From positions 35,660 to 99,659 of the forward strand of contig NZ_JAMBPQ010000026.1 in NCBI RefSeq assembly GCF_024206495.1: 64,000 nucleotides of DNA, in the 5' to 3' direction. Shown one piece after another: positions 53,782 through 62,250 of the stretch; positions within the stretch are counted from its first letter, which is position 1; every line of letters starts with the position of its first letter. Source of the stretch: Paraburkholderia sp. CNPSo 3272 (GTDB lineage: Bacteria; Pseudomonadota; Gammaproteobacteria; Burkholderiales; Burkholderiaceae). The notes beneath the pieces were generated by a model. That model saw only the letters and a program-made list of their open reading frames with translations. It was not told the DNA's origin and made no database searches. The position numbers and the translations under genes are program-made.

Positions 53782-53817
53782 AAAGGGCGAAGATCGTGCG
53801 ATCTTCGCCCTTTCTGT
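53782..53817. terminator. Bidirectional terminator between small secreted gene and hpd
   Basis: A 14-bp stem AAAGGGCGAAGATC / GATCTTCGCCCTTT with a short GTGC loop, then TCTGTTT on the right and an A-rich run on the left. Confidence 0.92.
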
Positions 53818-53850
53818 TTGGCCTTGGCCGAAATTACCGGCGCGGGCGCG

Positions 53851-54948
53851 TCATGCCTTGTCCTGCACCACGCCACGGCGGATCTGGTCGAGCTCGATCG
53901 ACTCGAACAACGCCTTGAAGTTGCCCTCGCCGAAGCCCTGGTTGCCCTTGCGCTGGATGATCTCGAAGAAGATCGGGCCGATCTGGTTTTCCGTGAAGAT
54001 CTGCAGCAGCAGGTCTTCGGGCATGCCGTCGATCAGGATCTTGCGCTTCTTGAGCTCTTCCAGCGGCTCTGTGTGGCCCGGAATGCGGCGGTTCACGAGC
54101 TCGTAGTACGTGTCGATCGTGTCGAGCAGCGCGATCTCCCTGGCGCGCAGGCCATCCACGGTGCGGTAGATGTCGTTCGTGCCGAGCGCGATGTGCTGGA
54201 TGCCTTCGCCGTGATAGGCGTCGAGGTATTCCTGGATCTGGCCCGCCGTCTCGCCGCCTTCCTCGTTGATCGGAATGCGGATCTTGCCGCAGGGCGAGGT
54301 CATCGCCTTCGACTTCACGCCGGTGACCTTGCCTTCGATGTCGAAGTAGCGGATTTCGCGGAAGTTGAACAGGCGTTCGTAGAACTCGGCCCATTCGTTC
54401 ATGCGGCCGCGATGGACGTTGTGCGTGAGGTGGTCGATATAGGTGAGGCCGTGGCCGACCGGGTTCTGCTCGGCGCCCGCGATCGGCTCGAAGTCGACGT
54501 CATAGATGCTGATGTCGCCAATGCTGCCCGGCGCCGCGCCGTTCTTGCCGCGCCAGCGGTCGACGAAATAGATCAGCGAGTCGCCAATGCCCTTGATGGC
54601 CGGAATGTTCAGTTCCATCGGGCCCGTCTTGTTGTCGAAGCCCCACGCGCCGAGTTCGAGCGCATGCTTGTAGGCTTTGGCGGCGTCCTGCACGCGGAAG
54701 GCGATCGCGCAGATCGACGGGCCGTGCAGGCGCGCAAAGCGCTGGGCGAACGAATCGGGTTCGCCGTTGACGATGAAGTTGATATCGCCCTGGCGGTAGA
54801 GCGTCACGTCCTTGTGGCGATGGCGCGCGATGGCGGTGAAACCCATGCGTTCGAACAGTTTGCCGAGCGCCTTGGGGTCCGGCGCGGTGTATTCGATGAA
54901 TTCGAAGCCGTCGGTGCCGACGGGGTTCTCCCAGTTGGGGACCTGCAT
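53851..54948 (-). CDS. hpd: 4-hydroxyphenylpyruvate dioxygenase
   Basis: Converts 4-hydroxyphenylpyruvate to homogentisate in tyrosine degradation. The 365-residue protein has the N-terminal VGTDGFEFIEYTAPDP, and the iron ligands His in LTHNVHRG (near 160), His in IQHIALGTNDI (near 245) and Glu in FFEIIQRKGNQGFGEGNF (near 325). The start is ATG complementary to 54946-54948. It is divergent from an Lrp-type regulator that probably controls it. Confidence 0.96.
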   Translation of the reverse strand: MQVPNWENPVGTDGFEFIEYTAPDPKALGKLFERMGFTAIARHRHKDVTLYRQGDINFIVNGEPDSFAQRFARLHGPSICAIAFRVQDAAKAYKHALELGAWGFDNKTGPMELNIPAIKGIGDSLIYFVDRWRGKNGAAPGSIGDISIYDVDFEPIAGAEQNPVGHGLTYIDHLTHNVHRGRMNEWAEFYERLFNFREIRYFDIEGKVTGVKSKAMTSPCGKIRIPINEEGGETAGQIQEYLDAYHGEGIQHIALGTNDIYRTVDGLRAREIALLDTIDTYYELVNRRIPGHTEPLEELKKRKILIDGMPEDLLLQIFTENQIGPIFFEIIQRKGNQGFGEGNFKALFESIELDQIRRGVVQDKA

Positions 54949-55088
54949 GGTTGTCTCCTGGCTGATGTAGATCAGATTTCGTGTTGCACAGTGTAGTCCG
55001 CCGTATCGGGAGAAAACTTGCGAGTTGGGTCGCGCTGCTGTCGATCTGCGCTATAAACTGCCCTCAATGAATGTTCGGAAGGCAGAAA

Positions 55089-55583
55089 ATGGCAAGCATC
55101 GAATTGGACGCGATCGACAGGCGCATTCTCGCAATCCTTCAGGAGAATGGCCGGCTCTCGAACCAGGAGATCGCCGAGCGCGTGAATCTTTCGCCCAGCC
55201 CGTGTTTGCGGCGCATCCGGCGGCTCGAGGAAAGCGGCGTGATCCGCAGCTACGTGGCGCTGCTCGATGCGCAGAAGCTGGGGCTGGACCTGCTTGCCTA
55301 TGTGAACGTGCGGTTGGAAAAGCGCGGGCCGACAGCGGCGGGGCGCGAAGGCGTGACGCACGCCGAGCTGTTTCGTGCGGCGGTGCAGACCTGGCCGGAG
55401 GTGGTGGCCTGTCACGCGATGACGGGCGACATGGATTTTCTGCTGCGCGTGCAGGTGGAGGATATGGCGCACTTTTCGCGCTTCGTGCAGGACCAGTTGC
55501 TGCACCATCCTTCGGTGATCGACGTGAAGTCCAGCTTTTCGCTCGACACGTTCAAGGAAACGACGGCTTTGCCGATCCGCTGA
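55089..55583 (+). CDS. Lrp/AsnC family transcriptional regulator
   Basis: A 164-residue regulator: winged HTH in the first 60 residues (IDRRILAILQENGRLSNQEIAERVNLSPSPCLRRIRRLE) and a C-terminal RAM ligand-binding domain. ATG 55089 is chosen because GGAAGG lies 6 bp before it; a longer frame starts at 55071. Divergent from hpd with 140 bp between starts, so regulation of hpd by an aromatic amino acid is likely. Confidence 0.93.
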   Translation: MASIELDAIDRRILAILQENGRLSNQEIAERVNLSPSPCLRRIRRLEESGVIRSYVALLDAQKLGLDLLAYVNVRLEKRGPTAAGREGVTHAELFRAAVQTWPEVVACHAMTGDMDFLLRVQVEDMAHFSRFVQDQLLHHPSVIDVKSSFSLDTFKETTALPIR

Positions 55584-55610
55584 CTGCGCGGCGCCGTGCA
55601 GCAGCCGCAA

Positions 55611-55634
55611 AAAAAGCGGCCGAGGCCGCTTTTT
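55611..55634. terminator. Bidirectional terminator between Lrp gene and GNAT gene
   Basis: AAAAAGCGGC / GCCGCTTTTT with a 4-nt loop; convergent genes on both sides. Confidence 0.9.
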
Positions 55635-55665
55635 CAGTGCGTCAGCCGATCCCGAAGGGCAGGAG

Positions 55666-56331
55666 TCACGCCGCGACAGCCTGCGGCAGGATCGATTCCA
55701 TCAGCTTGCTGGCCTGGCGCGCCTGACGCTTGAGCGCGTAGTCGAACACGGCGGCTTGTTCCTGGAGCATTTCGGCGATGATGCTGGTCTGGTCGGCCGG
55801 TTCGAGCGACAGATAGGCGTCGGCTTCGCCGTAGGCGTACTCGATCTTCATACCCGACTTCTTCGCGATGTGCATCATCGTCGAGTTGCGCGACAGGCAG
55901 TGCATATAGAGCGTGGTGACGTGCGTGTTGCGGCTGCGGATCGCTGCGCGCTCGAAGAGCTTCGAACCGATCCCCTGGCCGCGCGCGCTTTCTTGCACGG
56001 ACACGCCGAACTCGGCCGTGCGGCCGTTGCCGTCCGCCGGCAGGTAGGCCAGATGGCCGACGCCGACGAGTTGCAGCTGGTGGTTGAACACGCCGAACAC
56101 GGTGTCGCGCGTGAAGTCCATCGAGCGCACGTACTTTTCGATCACGTGGTCCGGCGCGGCTTGGCCGAAGCGCAGCAGCCGGTCGTCCCTGTCGAGCGAG
56201 AGAAAGTGCGCGAGCAGGCGTTCGCGGTCTGCCGAGGTGAGCACTCGCACCATGACGGGCGCATGACCGGACGTCAGCGGACGAACGGACGACATGATCG
56301 GCACGTTGGCTTTGGTCGAAAGCGGGTTCAT
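55666..56331 (-). CDS. GNAT family N-acetyltransferase
   Basis: A 221-residue protein with a GNAT domain in residues about 28-165. Visible are DRDDRLLRFG near the N-terminus, the acetyl-CoA motif A as VQESARGQGIGSKLFERA, and the following SRNSTMMHIAKKSGM. The C-terminal about 50 residues are an extra helical region. It starts with ATG complementary to 56329-56331. The substrate is unknown; it is convergent with the Lrp gene. Confidence 0.9.
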   Translation of the reverse strand: MNPLSTKANVPIMSSVRPLTSGHAPVMVRVLTSADRERLLAHFLSLDRDDRLLRFGQAAPDHVIEKYVRSMDFTRDTVFGVFNHQLQLVGVGHLAYLPADGNGRTAEFGVSVQESARGQGIGSKLFERAAIRSRNTHVTTLYMHCLSRNSTMMHIAKKSGMKIEYAYGEADAYLSLEPADQTSIIAEMLQEQAAVFDYALKRQARQASKLMESILPQAVAA

Positions 56332-56444
56332 GGTGGGTTCTCCTTAGAATGCATGCCGCATGATGCAGCGCAAAACGCATTCTAGCGGAAACCCTGGGTG
56401 CGCTCTAGGGAAAACCCGGAGTGCAAATTTGAGTGTTGCGCCTA

Positions 56445-56482
56445 ATTAATAAAAATACGAGCGCAAGCGTTTGATTATTAAT
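56445..56482. promoter_or_regulatory. AT-rich inverted repeat upstream of GNAT gene
   Basis: ATTAATAA (56445-56452) and TTATTAAT (56475-56482) are perfect 8-bp arms 22 bp apart in an AT-rich island of about 60 bp. It lies 114 bp upstream of the GNAT start and downstream of tetR. It may be a regulator site or an H-NS-type target; unproven. Confidence 0.4.
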
Positions 56483-56595
56483 GTTTATTCTGAGTGAGTC
56501 GTTTGACGCGTCAACTGTTGTCCTGACGCATCATGTCGCATTGCAGCAATCTGGCCCGAAATGATCGGCCGCCCGAAGCACCGTCCAGCCAACCC

Positions 56596-57198
56596 TCAGG
56601 CGCCCTTTAGGCCGTGATCGACCATGGCGATCACCTGCTCGGCGAAATCGCGATAGCCCATGCGGCCGCCGGGTTTGAGCCACGTAAAGGTCCAGTTGAT
56701 CATGCCGAACACCATCATCGTCAGCGCGGTCTGGTTTTCGCTCGTGACCTGGCCGGGGTACGCGCGCGCGAGTTGACGCGTAAAGGCGGCGACCACGTCG
56801 CGCTGGCGGTTCAGGATGATCTCGCGCTGGGCGTCGACGAGGTATTTGACGTCGTTCAGGAGCGCCACGTGGCGGCTGTGCGAGGTTTCGTACTCGGCGA
56901 GAAACGCGCGAATCAGCTCCGCGAAGCTCTCGCGCTCGTCGTGACCACGACGCTGGCTCGCGCCTTCCACCTCCGCGATGATCAGCATGAGCCGCTTGGT
57001 GTAGCGATCGAGCAGGTCGAAGAGGATCGCTTCCTTGCTCTCGTAATAGTGATAGAGCCGCGCCTTCGAAGTGCCGCTGGCGGCCGCGAGATCCGACATC
57101 GAGGTGCTCGGGTAGCTCGTCTGCGCGAATTTGGCGGCGGCGAGCTCGAGGATCTGGTCGCGTTGGGTTTCGTGGTCGGGCGCTCGGGTGCGTGCCAT
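56596..57198 (-). CDS. TetR family transcriptional regulator (probable PaaR)
   Basis: A 200-residue TetR repressor: HTH in residues 12-58 (ILELAAAKFAQTSYPSTSMSDLAAASGTSKARLYHYY), then a ligand-binding region. It is the last gene of the minus-strand set paaABCDE-DUF1835-tetR. As I recall, the same order occurs in Burkholderia cenocepacia, where the TetR product is linked to phenylacetate control through phenylacetyl-CoA. The palindromic site before paaA is its likely target. Confidence 0.9.
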   Translation of the reverse strand: MARTRAPDHETQRDQILELAAAKFAQTSYPSTSMSDLAAASGTSKARLYHYYESKEAILFDLLDRYTKRLMLIIAEVEGASQRRGHDERESFAELIRAFLAEYETSHSRHVALLNDVKYLVDAQREIILNRQRDVVAAFTRQLARAYPGQVTSENQTALTMMVFGMINWTFTWLKPGGRMGYRDFAEQVIAMVDHGLKGA

Positions 57199-57204
57199 GG
57201 GAAT

Positions 57205-58029
57205 TCAGCGGGGGAGGGAAAGATGCGCGGCGGTTTGCGGCAGGGGCGGACGCGCGGCGCGCGCGGCGGCGGCAAGCGGGGCGCAGGCGGCGCACATATC
57301 GTCGCGCAGGCGCAGTTCTTCGGCCGCGCACAGTTCGCGCAGACGCCACAGCACGACCGGCTCGCCAACCGTGAAGCCGGCGCCGCCACGCGTGAGCGCT
57401 TCGCCTAGCGCGTCGCTGGGAAGCCACGATGCGCCCGCCGGACGGTCTTCATAGGCGTCGAGCACGTCGAGGATCATCGCGTCGAGGTCGCTCCACGTGC
57501 CGCTCGTAAAGGTGTTGTCGCGCCAGCGGCGCGTCTCCCCGTTGGCGAACTTGGCTTCTTGCCACTCCAGCGCGAGACGCGTGATGCGCAGTACCGAGAT
57601 CGGCGCGGCATCGGGCAAGCGCGCCTCGATGCGGGCTGCAGCGTTCAGACCCGAAATTTCGTCGGTGGTCAGGCGCACTTCGTTCAGGCGCTGCGGGACG
57701 TCGCGCAAGCGGTAGCAGACCCGGCGCAGCGCGAGTTGGTGCGCGGCGTCGTGCGTGTGCCAGATCACCACATGGGAGTCGTCGGCTTCGAGCGCATTCA
57801 GCGCCGCACAGTCGTCGTAGGCAAGCGCGGGCGGCGCATCGCTTAGGCGCTCCCAGAAGGCGGCGCGTTGCGCGACGCCTGGGTCGCCCGCCACGTCGAT
57901 GTCGCGCAACGGACCGACCGTCAGGTCATCGCGCAGGGCGATCACGCGGTCCGGACGGCCTGCCGCTTCGAGAGCCTGTCGTAGCGCCGTCACGGCCGGC
58001 TCGCCGTAAATGAGGTGAATCGTGGTCAT
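57205..58029 (-). CDS. DUF1835 (with DUF3658-like C-terminus) family protein
   Basis: A 274-residue protein with the DUF1835 pattern at the N-terminus (TIHLIYGEPAVTALRQAL), a central HVVIWHTHDAAHQLALRRV segment and a DUF3658-like C-terminal half (TFTSGTWSDLDAMILDVLDAY). It lies between paaE and the TetR gene, 6 bp before tetR on the same strand. A conserved place beside paa genes suggests a regulatory or accessory role, but no activity is established. ATG complementary to 58027-58029 is preferred over a TTG two codons upstream. Confidence 0.82.
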   Translation of the reverse strand: MTTIHLIYGEPAVTALRQALEAAGRPDRVIALRDDLTVGPLRDIDVAGDPGVAQRAAFWERLSDAPPALAYDDCAALNALEADDSHVVIWHTHDAAHQLALRRVCYRLRDVPQRLNEVRLTTDEISGLNAAARIEARLPDAAPISVLRITRLALEWQEAKFANGETRRWRDNTFTSGTWSDLDAMILDVLDAYEDRPAGASWLPSDALGEALTRGGAGFTVGEPVVLWRLRELCAAEELRLRDDMCAACAPLAAAARAARPPLPQTAAHLSLPR

Positions 58030-58093
58030 CGACAACTCGTTGCGTTCACGCTGAACGCCCTGTAAGCCCGAAAGCGCGCAAATAACAAAAGGA

Positions 58094-58140
58094 GCCGCCC
58101 GCGGGTGTCGCAGCGCTGCGCTGCAACACCCGCGGGCGGC
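58094..58140 (-). terminator. Large perfect hairpin after paaE
   Basis: The arms GCCGCCCGCGGGTGT (58094-58108) and ACACCCGCGGGCGGC (58126-58140) match over 15 bp around a 17-nt loop that is itself partly self-complementary (GCAGCGCTGC). On the minus strand it lies 54 bp after the paaE stop and is followed by CTCCTTTTGTT, so it can act as a terminator or attenuator between paaE and the DUF1835-tetR genes. Confidence 0.75.
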
Positions 58141-58194
58141 CCCTAGTGTAAGCGGATCGCCTGCGGGCCGAAAGCGTGCTGTTGCTCTAACGCC

Positions 58195-59283
58195 TTAACG
58201 TTCGTCGAAACTCACGACCACACGCTCGCTGACCGGATGGCACTGGCAGGTGAGCACGAAGCCGTCCTTCACCTCCTGCTCCTCGAGCGTGTAGTTCTTG
58301 TCCATCTTCACTTCGCCTTCGAGCACCTTGGCGCGGCAGGTGCAGCACACGCCGCCCTTGCAGGCGTAAGGCAGCGCCAGACCCGCCTTCAGGCCGACGT
58401 CGAGCAGGCTCACGCCCTCGTACGGCAGGCGCATCTTGCGCTTCTTGCCGTCGATGACGATTTCGAGGTCGGCGGCCGGCGTGTTTTCAGTGATCTCGAC
58501 GTTCGCCACGCCCGCCTGCGGCAGCGGCGAGCCGAAACGCTCCACGTGCACCTTCTGAGGCGGCACGCCCGCATCCTTGAACGCGGCTTCGGCGGCGTCC
58601 ATCATCGGGCCGGGGCCGCAGATGAAGGCTTCGTCGATCTCGTCGGCGGGCAAGAGCGTTTCGAGGAACGCCGCGCACTTGGCCTGATCGAGCACGCCGT
58701 TGAAGAGTTCGACGTCCTGCAGGTCGTCCGAAAGCACGTGATAGAGGCGCAAGCGGCTCATGAAGCGGTTCTTCAGGTCTTCCAGCTCTTCGGCGAACAT
58801 GATCGAGTCGACGCTGCGGTTGCCGTACACGAGCGTGAACGCGCTGCGCGGCTCCGTTTCTAGCGTCGTCTTGATGATCGCGAGCACGGGCGTGATGCCC
58901 GAGCCGCCCGAGAAGGCCACGTAGTGCTTGCCGTGCTCGGCATTCAGGTGCGTGAAAAAGCGGCCATCGGGCGTCATCACGTCGATCTCGTGGCCGGGCG
59001 CGAGCTGATCGAACGCGAAGTTCGAAAAACGCCCGCCGCGCACGCGCTTGATGCCGATGCGCAGCTCCCCATCGCGGTCGTAGTCGGTGACGCCCACGCA
59101 GATCGAGTACGAACGACGCGTTTCTTCGCCATCGATGTGCGTCTTGAGCGTCACGAACTGCCCCTGGGTGAAGCGAAACGCCTCGCGCAGCTCGGGCGGG
59201 ACTTCGAAAGCGACAGAGACCGCGTCCGCGGTTTCGGGCCGCACTTCGCGGATGCGCAGCGAATGGAATTGCGGAGTGGCCAT
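58195..59283 (-). CDS. paaE: Phenylacetyl-CoA epoxidase reductase subunit PaaE
   Basis: Transfers electrons from NADPH to the diiron epoxidase. The 362-residue protein has a ferredoxin-reductase N-terminal part (FAD: RRSYSICVG; NAD: FSGGSGITPVLAIIK; CGPGPMMDAAE) and a C-terminal plant-type [2Fe-2S] domain (CKGGVCCTCRAKVLEG plus a later Cys). It is the last gene of paaABCDE, 1 bp after paaD. ATG complementary to 59281-59283. Confidence 0.96.
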   Translation of the reverse strand: MATPQFHSLRIREVRPETADAVSVAFEVPPELREAFRFTQGQFVTLKTHIDGEETRRSYSICVGVTDYDRDGELRIGIKRVRGGRFSNFAFDQLAPGHEIDVMTPDGRFFTHLNAEHGKHYVAFSGGSGITPVLAIIKTTLETEPRSAFTLVYGNRSVDSIMFAEELEDLKNRFMSRLRLYHVLSDDLQDVELFNGVLDQAKCAAFLETLLPADEIDEAFICGPGPMMDAAEAAFKDAGVPPQKVHVERFGSPLPQAGVANVEITENTPAADLEIVIDGKKRKMRLPYEGVSLLDVGLKAGLALPYACKGGVCCTCRAKVLEGEVKMDKNYTLEEQEVKDGFVLTCQCHPVSERVVVSFDER

Positions 59284-59284
59284 A

Positions 59285-59824
59285 TCAGTACGGTTTGAAG
59301 TAGTCGAAGGGTTCGCGGCAGTCGATGCAGCGGTAGAGCGCCTTGCACGCGGTCGAGCCGAACTGCGCGAGGCGCTCGGTATGCTGCGAGCCGCAGTGCG
59401 GGCAGGCGGGCGCGGGCAATGGCTTCGGCTTCGGCTTCGCGATGAAGGTGATCGGTTGCTCGGCCGATTGCGGCGCAAAGCCGCAGTTACCCGTTGGCGG
59501 CGCGATGCCATAGGCGCGCAACTTCTCGCGCGCTTCGTCGGTGATCCAGTCGGTGGTCCACGCGGGCGTGAGGGTCGTCGCGATGCGGTAGGGCGCGAGC
59601 GCGGCGGCGTCGAGCGCGTGCGCGACGTCCTCCGCGATCTGCGACATGGCGGGGCAGCCGGAGTAGGTGGGCGTGATGATCACTTCGATCTGGCCGTCGT
59701 CGGCGCGGCGCACGTCGCGCAGAATGCCCAGTTCGCGAATCGACACGACCGGAATCTCCGGATCGGGCACCGATTCCAGCACTTCCCAGGCGCGTTCGAG
59801 CGCGTGATCTGCCGTTGCTTGCAT
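59285..59824 (-). CDS. paaD: Phenylacetate degradation protein PaaD (MIP18/DUF59 family)
   Basis: A 179-residue protein needed for phenylacetyl-CoA epoxidase maturation, probably in iron-sulfur handling. The N-terminal DUF59 domain has VPDPEIPVVSIRELGI and TPTYSGCPAM; the C-terminus has a Cys-rich zinc-ribbon-like part (CPHCGSQ, later CRC-type CIDC). Located between paaC and paaE with minimal spacing. Confidence 0.95.
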   Translation of the reverse strand: MQATADHALERAWEVLESVPDPEIPVVSIRELGILRDVRRADDGQIEVIITPTYSGCPAMSQIAEDVAHALDAAALAPYRIATTLTPAWTTDWITDEAREKLRAYGIAPPTGNCGFAPQSAEQPITFIAKPKPKPLPAPACPHCGSQHTERLAQFGSTACKALYRCIDCREPFDYFKPY

Positions 59825-59853
59825 CGTGACTTCCTCTGTTCCTGCGGGGGTGC

Positions 59854-60660
59854 TTACCAGCGCGCGTCCGGGTGCTGGCGCGCGAGGCTCTGCATCTCGG
59901 CCAGCACGAAACCCATGTGCTCCGAGTGTTCACCGTGCTTGCCGGTCGTGATGTGGAACACCTGCTCTGGCAGCGTAAGCGTGGCTTCTTCGAGCGCGGC
60001 TTCCACGTCGGCGCGCCACGCCGCTTCGAACTGCGCCGTGAGCGGTGCGATGCCGGCTTCGGCCACGGCCGTTTCCACGGCGTCGGTGCTGAAGAACTCC
60101 CGCGTGTACGGCATCAGCCAGTCGATGGCGGCCTGGGCGCGGCGGTGCGATTCGTCGGTGCCGTCGCCGAAACGGATCAGCCACTCGCGCGCATGGTGCA
60201 CGTGGTAGCGCGTTTCCTTGATCGAGCGCTCGGCGATTGCGGCCAGTTGCGGGTCGGCGGAGCGCAGCAGCGCGGTCCACAGATGCCCCATCAGCGTGGC
60301 GTAGAGGAAATTGCGCACGATCGTCACGGCGTAGTCGTTGGCCGAATGCGTCGTGCCGGCGAGCGGGCCGAAGTGCGGCAGCTCTGCGAGCGTGTAGTTC
60401 GCGAACTCGCGCTCTGCGCGGAAGTAGGCGTAGTCGTCCTCGGTGCGCTCGCGGCCGGTGAGCGCCTTTTCGAGCGTAGCGGCATGCGTGTAGAGCAGGC
60501 GCGCCTGACCGATCAGGTCCAGGCTCATGTTGGCGAGCGCGATGTCTTCTTCGAGGATCGGGCCGTGGCCGCACCATTCCGTATTGCGCTGACCGAGGAT
60601 CAGCGCCGTATCGGCGAGGCGTAGCACGTACGCGAGTTGTTCGGGCGTGGGCGTCGTCAT
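59854..60660 (-). CDS. paaC: Phenylacetyl-CoA epoxidase structural subunit PaaC
   Basis: A 268-residue ferritin-like protein that pairs with PaaA and lacks a working diiron site. Typical segments are IALANMSLDLIGQARLLY, the DDYAYFRAEREF stretch and HVHHAREWLIRFGDGT. It overlaps none of its neighbours but lies only 9 bp after paaB and 29 bp before paaD. Confidence 0.96.
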   Translation of the reverse strand: MTTPTPEQLAYVLRLADTALILGQRNTEWCGHGPILEEDIALANMSLDLIGQARLLYTHAATLEKALTGRERTEDDYAYFRAEREFANYTLAELPHFGPLAGTTHSANDYAVTIVRNFLYATLMGHLWTALLRSADPQLAAIAERSIKETRYHVHHAREWLIRFGDGTDESHRRAQAAIDWLMPYTREFFSTDAVETAVAEAGIAPLTAQFEAAWRADVEAALEEATLTLPEQVFHITTGKHGEHSEHMGFVLAEMQSLARQHPDARW

Positions 60661-60669
60661 GTTGCGCTC

Positions 60670-60954
60670 TTACATGTGGTTGACTTCGTCGGGCAGCGTG
60701 TAGAACGTCGGGTGGCGATAGATCTTGTCGCCGGCCGGCTCGAAGAGCTCGGCCTTTTCGTTCGGATCCGATGCCGTAATTGCCGACGACGGCACCACCC
60801 AGATGCTCACGCCTTCCTGGCGGCGCGTGTAGACGTCGCGCGCCATGCGCAGCGCCATCGAGGCGTCGCAGGCGTGCAGGCTGCCGCAGTGCTTGTGGTC
60901 GAGGCCCTGCTTGCTGCGCACGAACACTTCCCAGATCGGCCATTCCTTGTTCAT
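60670..60954 (-). CDS. paaB: Phenylacetyl-CoA epoxidase subunit PaaB
   Basis: A 94-residue protein with the family sequence WPIWEVFVRSKQGLDHKHCGSLHA and TRRQEGVSIWVV. It is required for the active epoxidase complex. ATG complementary to 60952-60954 is chosen because GGAAGGAGAT lies before it and the length matches; the frame extends nine codons further up. Confidence 0.96.
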   Translation of the reverse strand: MNKEWPIWEVFVRSKQGLDHKHCGSLHACDASMALRMARDVYTRRQEGVSIWVVPSSAITASDPNEKAELFEPAGDKIYRHPTFYTLPDEVNHM

Positions 60955-60994
60955 CGTGGATCTCCTTCCTTCCTGATTCATGTATGAGGTGTGC

Positions 60995-61993
60995 TCAAGC
61001 TGCGTGCTTTTCGGCGCGCTGACGCTGCTTTTCGGCGTGGGCGAGGGCGGCTTCGCGCACCCACGCGCCTTCGTTGTGCGCCTTCACTCGCGTGCCGAGA
61101 CGCTCGCGGTTGCACGGGCCGTCGCCGTTCACGACGCGCCAGAATTCTTCCCAGTCGATCGTGCCGTAGTCGTAGTGGCCGCGCGCTTCGTTCCATTTCA
61201 GATCGGGATCGGGCAGCGTGACGCCCAGCACCTTCGCCTGCTCGACCGTGGCATCGACGAACTTCTGGCGCAGATCGTCGTTCGAGATGCGCTTGATGCC
61301 CCATTTGGCCGACTGGTTGCTATGGACCGAATCGGCGTCGCTCGGGCCGAACATCATCAGCACCGGCCACCACCAGCGGTTCACGGATTGCTGAACGAGT
61401 TCGCGCTGCGCCTCGGTGCCGCTCATCATGGCGAGCAGGGCGTCGAAGCCCTGGCGCTGGTGGAAAGACTCTTCCTTGCAGATGCGGATCATGGCGCGCG
61501 CGTACGGGCCGTACGTGCAGCGGCACAGCGGAATCTGGTTCATGATCGCCGCGCCGTCCACGAGCCAGCCGATCACGCCGACATCGGCCCACGTGGGCGT
61601 CGGGTAGTTGAAGATGCTCGAATACTTGGCCTTGCCGGCGTGCAGGGCGTCGACTAGCTGGTCGCGCGAAACGCCGAGCGTTTCCGCCGCGCTATAAAGA
61701 TAGAGGCCGTGGCCCGCTTCGTCCTGCACCTTGGCGAGCAGGATCGCCTTGCGCTTGAGGCTCGGCGCGCGCGAGATCCAGTTGCCTTCCGGCAGCATGC
61801 CGACGACTTCCGAGTGCGCATGCTGCGAGATCTGGCGCACGAGCGTCTTGCGATAGGCGTCGGGCATCCAGTCCTGCGGCTCGATCTTGCCGTCGGCGGC
61901 CATGATGGCGTCGAACTGCGCTTGCTCCGGCGAGATTGCGTCCGCGTCGGGCGGAGCAACATTGCCGGGGATGTCGAGGGATTGCGTGTACAT
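60995..61993 (-). CDS. paaA: Phenylacetyl-CoA epoxidase catalytic subunit PaaA
   Basis: The diiron oxygenase subunit that forms the 1,2-epoxide of phenylacetyl-CoA. The 332-residue protein has two ExxH iron ligands, QDEAGH near residue 90 and KEESFH near 190, plus the family segments QISQHAHSEVVGMLPEGNW and VNRWWWPVLMMFG. First gene of the operon; a palindromic operator overlaps its promoter. Confidence 0.96.
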   Translation of the reverse strand: MYTQSLDIPGNVAPPDADAISPEQAQFDAIMAADGKIEPQDWMPDAYRKTLVRQISQHAHSEVVGMLPEGNWISRAPSLKRKAILLAKVQDEAGHGLYLYSAAETLGVSRDQLVDALHAGKAKYSSIFNYPTPTWADVGVIGWLVDGAAIMNQIPLCRCTYGPYARAMIRICKEESFHQRQGFDALLAMMSGTEAQRELVQQSVNRWWWPVLMMFGPSDADSVHSNQSAKWGIKRISNDDLRQKFVDATVEQAKVLGVTLPDPDLKWNEARGHYDYGTIDWEEFWRVVNGDGPCNRERLGTRVKAHNEGAWVREAALAHAEKQRQRAEKHAA

Positions 61994-62027
61994 GGAGACG
62001 CTCTCGTCGAAGTTGGGTATGTCGCGC

Positions 62028-62055
62028 AGTATAAATCAACCGACCGGTCGGTAAA
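62028..62055 (-). promoter_or_regulatory. paaA promoter with palindromic TetR-type operator
   Basis: On the minus strand -35-like TTTACC (complement 62050-62055) and -10 TATACT (complement 62028-62033) are 16 bp apart. A perfect 14-bp palindrome ACCGACC-GGTCGGT (62039-62052) fills the spacer and overlaps the -35, the classical place for repression. The TetR gene at the other end of the cluster is the probable binder. Confidence 0.75.
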
Positions 62056-62250
62056 TGAATTTTTTGAGGTGAGGCAAAGAAATTCGGACCGACAGCTCAG
62101 TTTTAGCGGGGCGGCAGCGGGGTGCCTGGAATTTTGGGCCCTTGTGCGCGGGCATTTGCACGCGTTGATGTGCTGAACTGTCAGGCGGATGGAAGGCTGT
62201 GCGCCGGGCCATGGGGCACAATGCGCCTTTGCCTGCGCACTCGTTCACGG

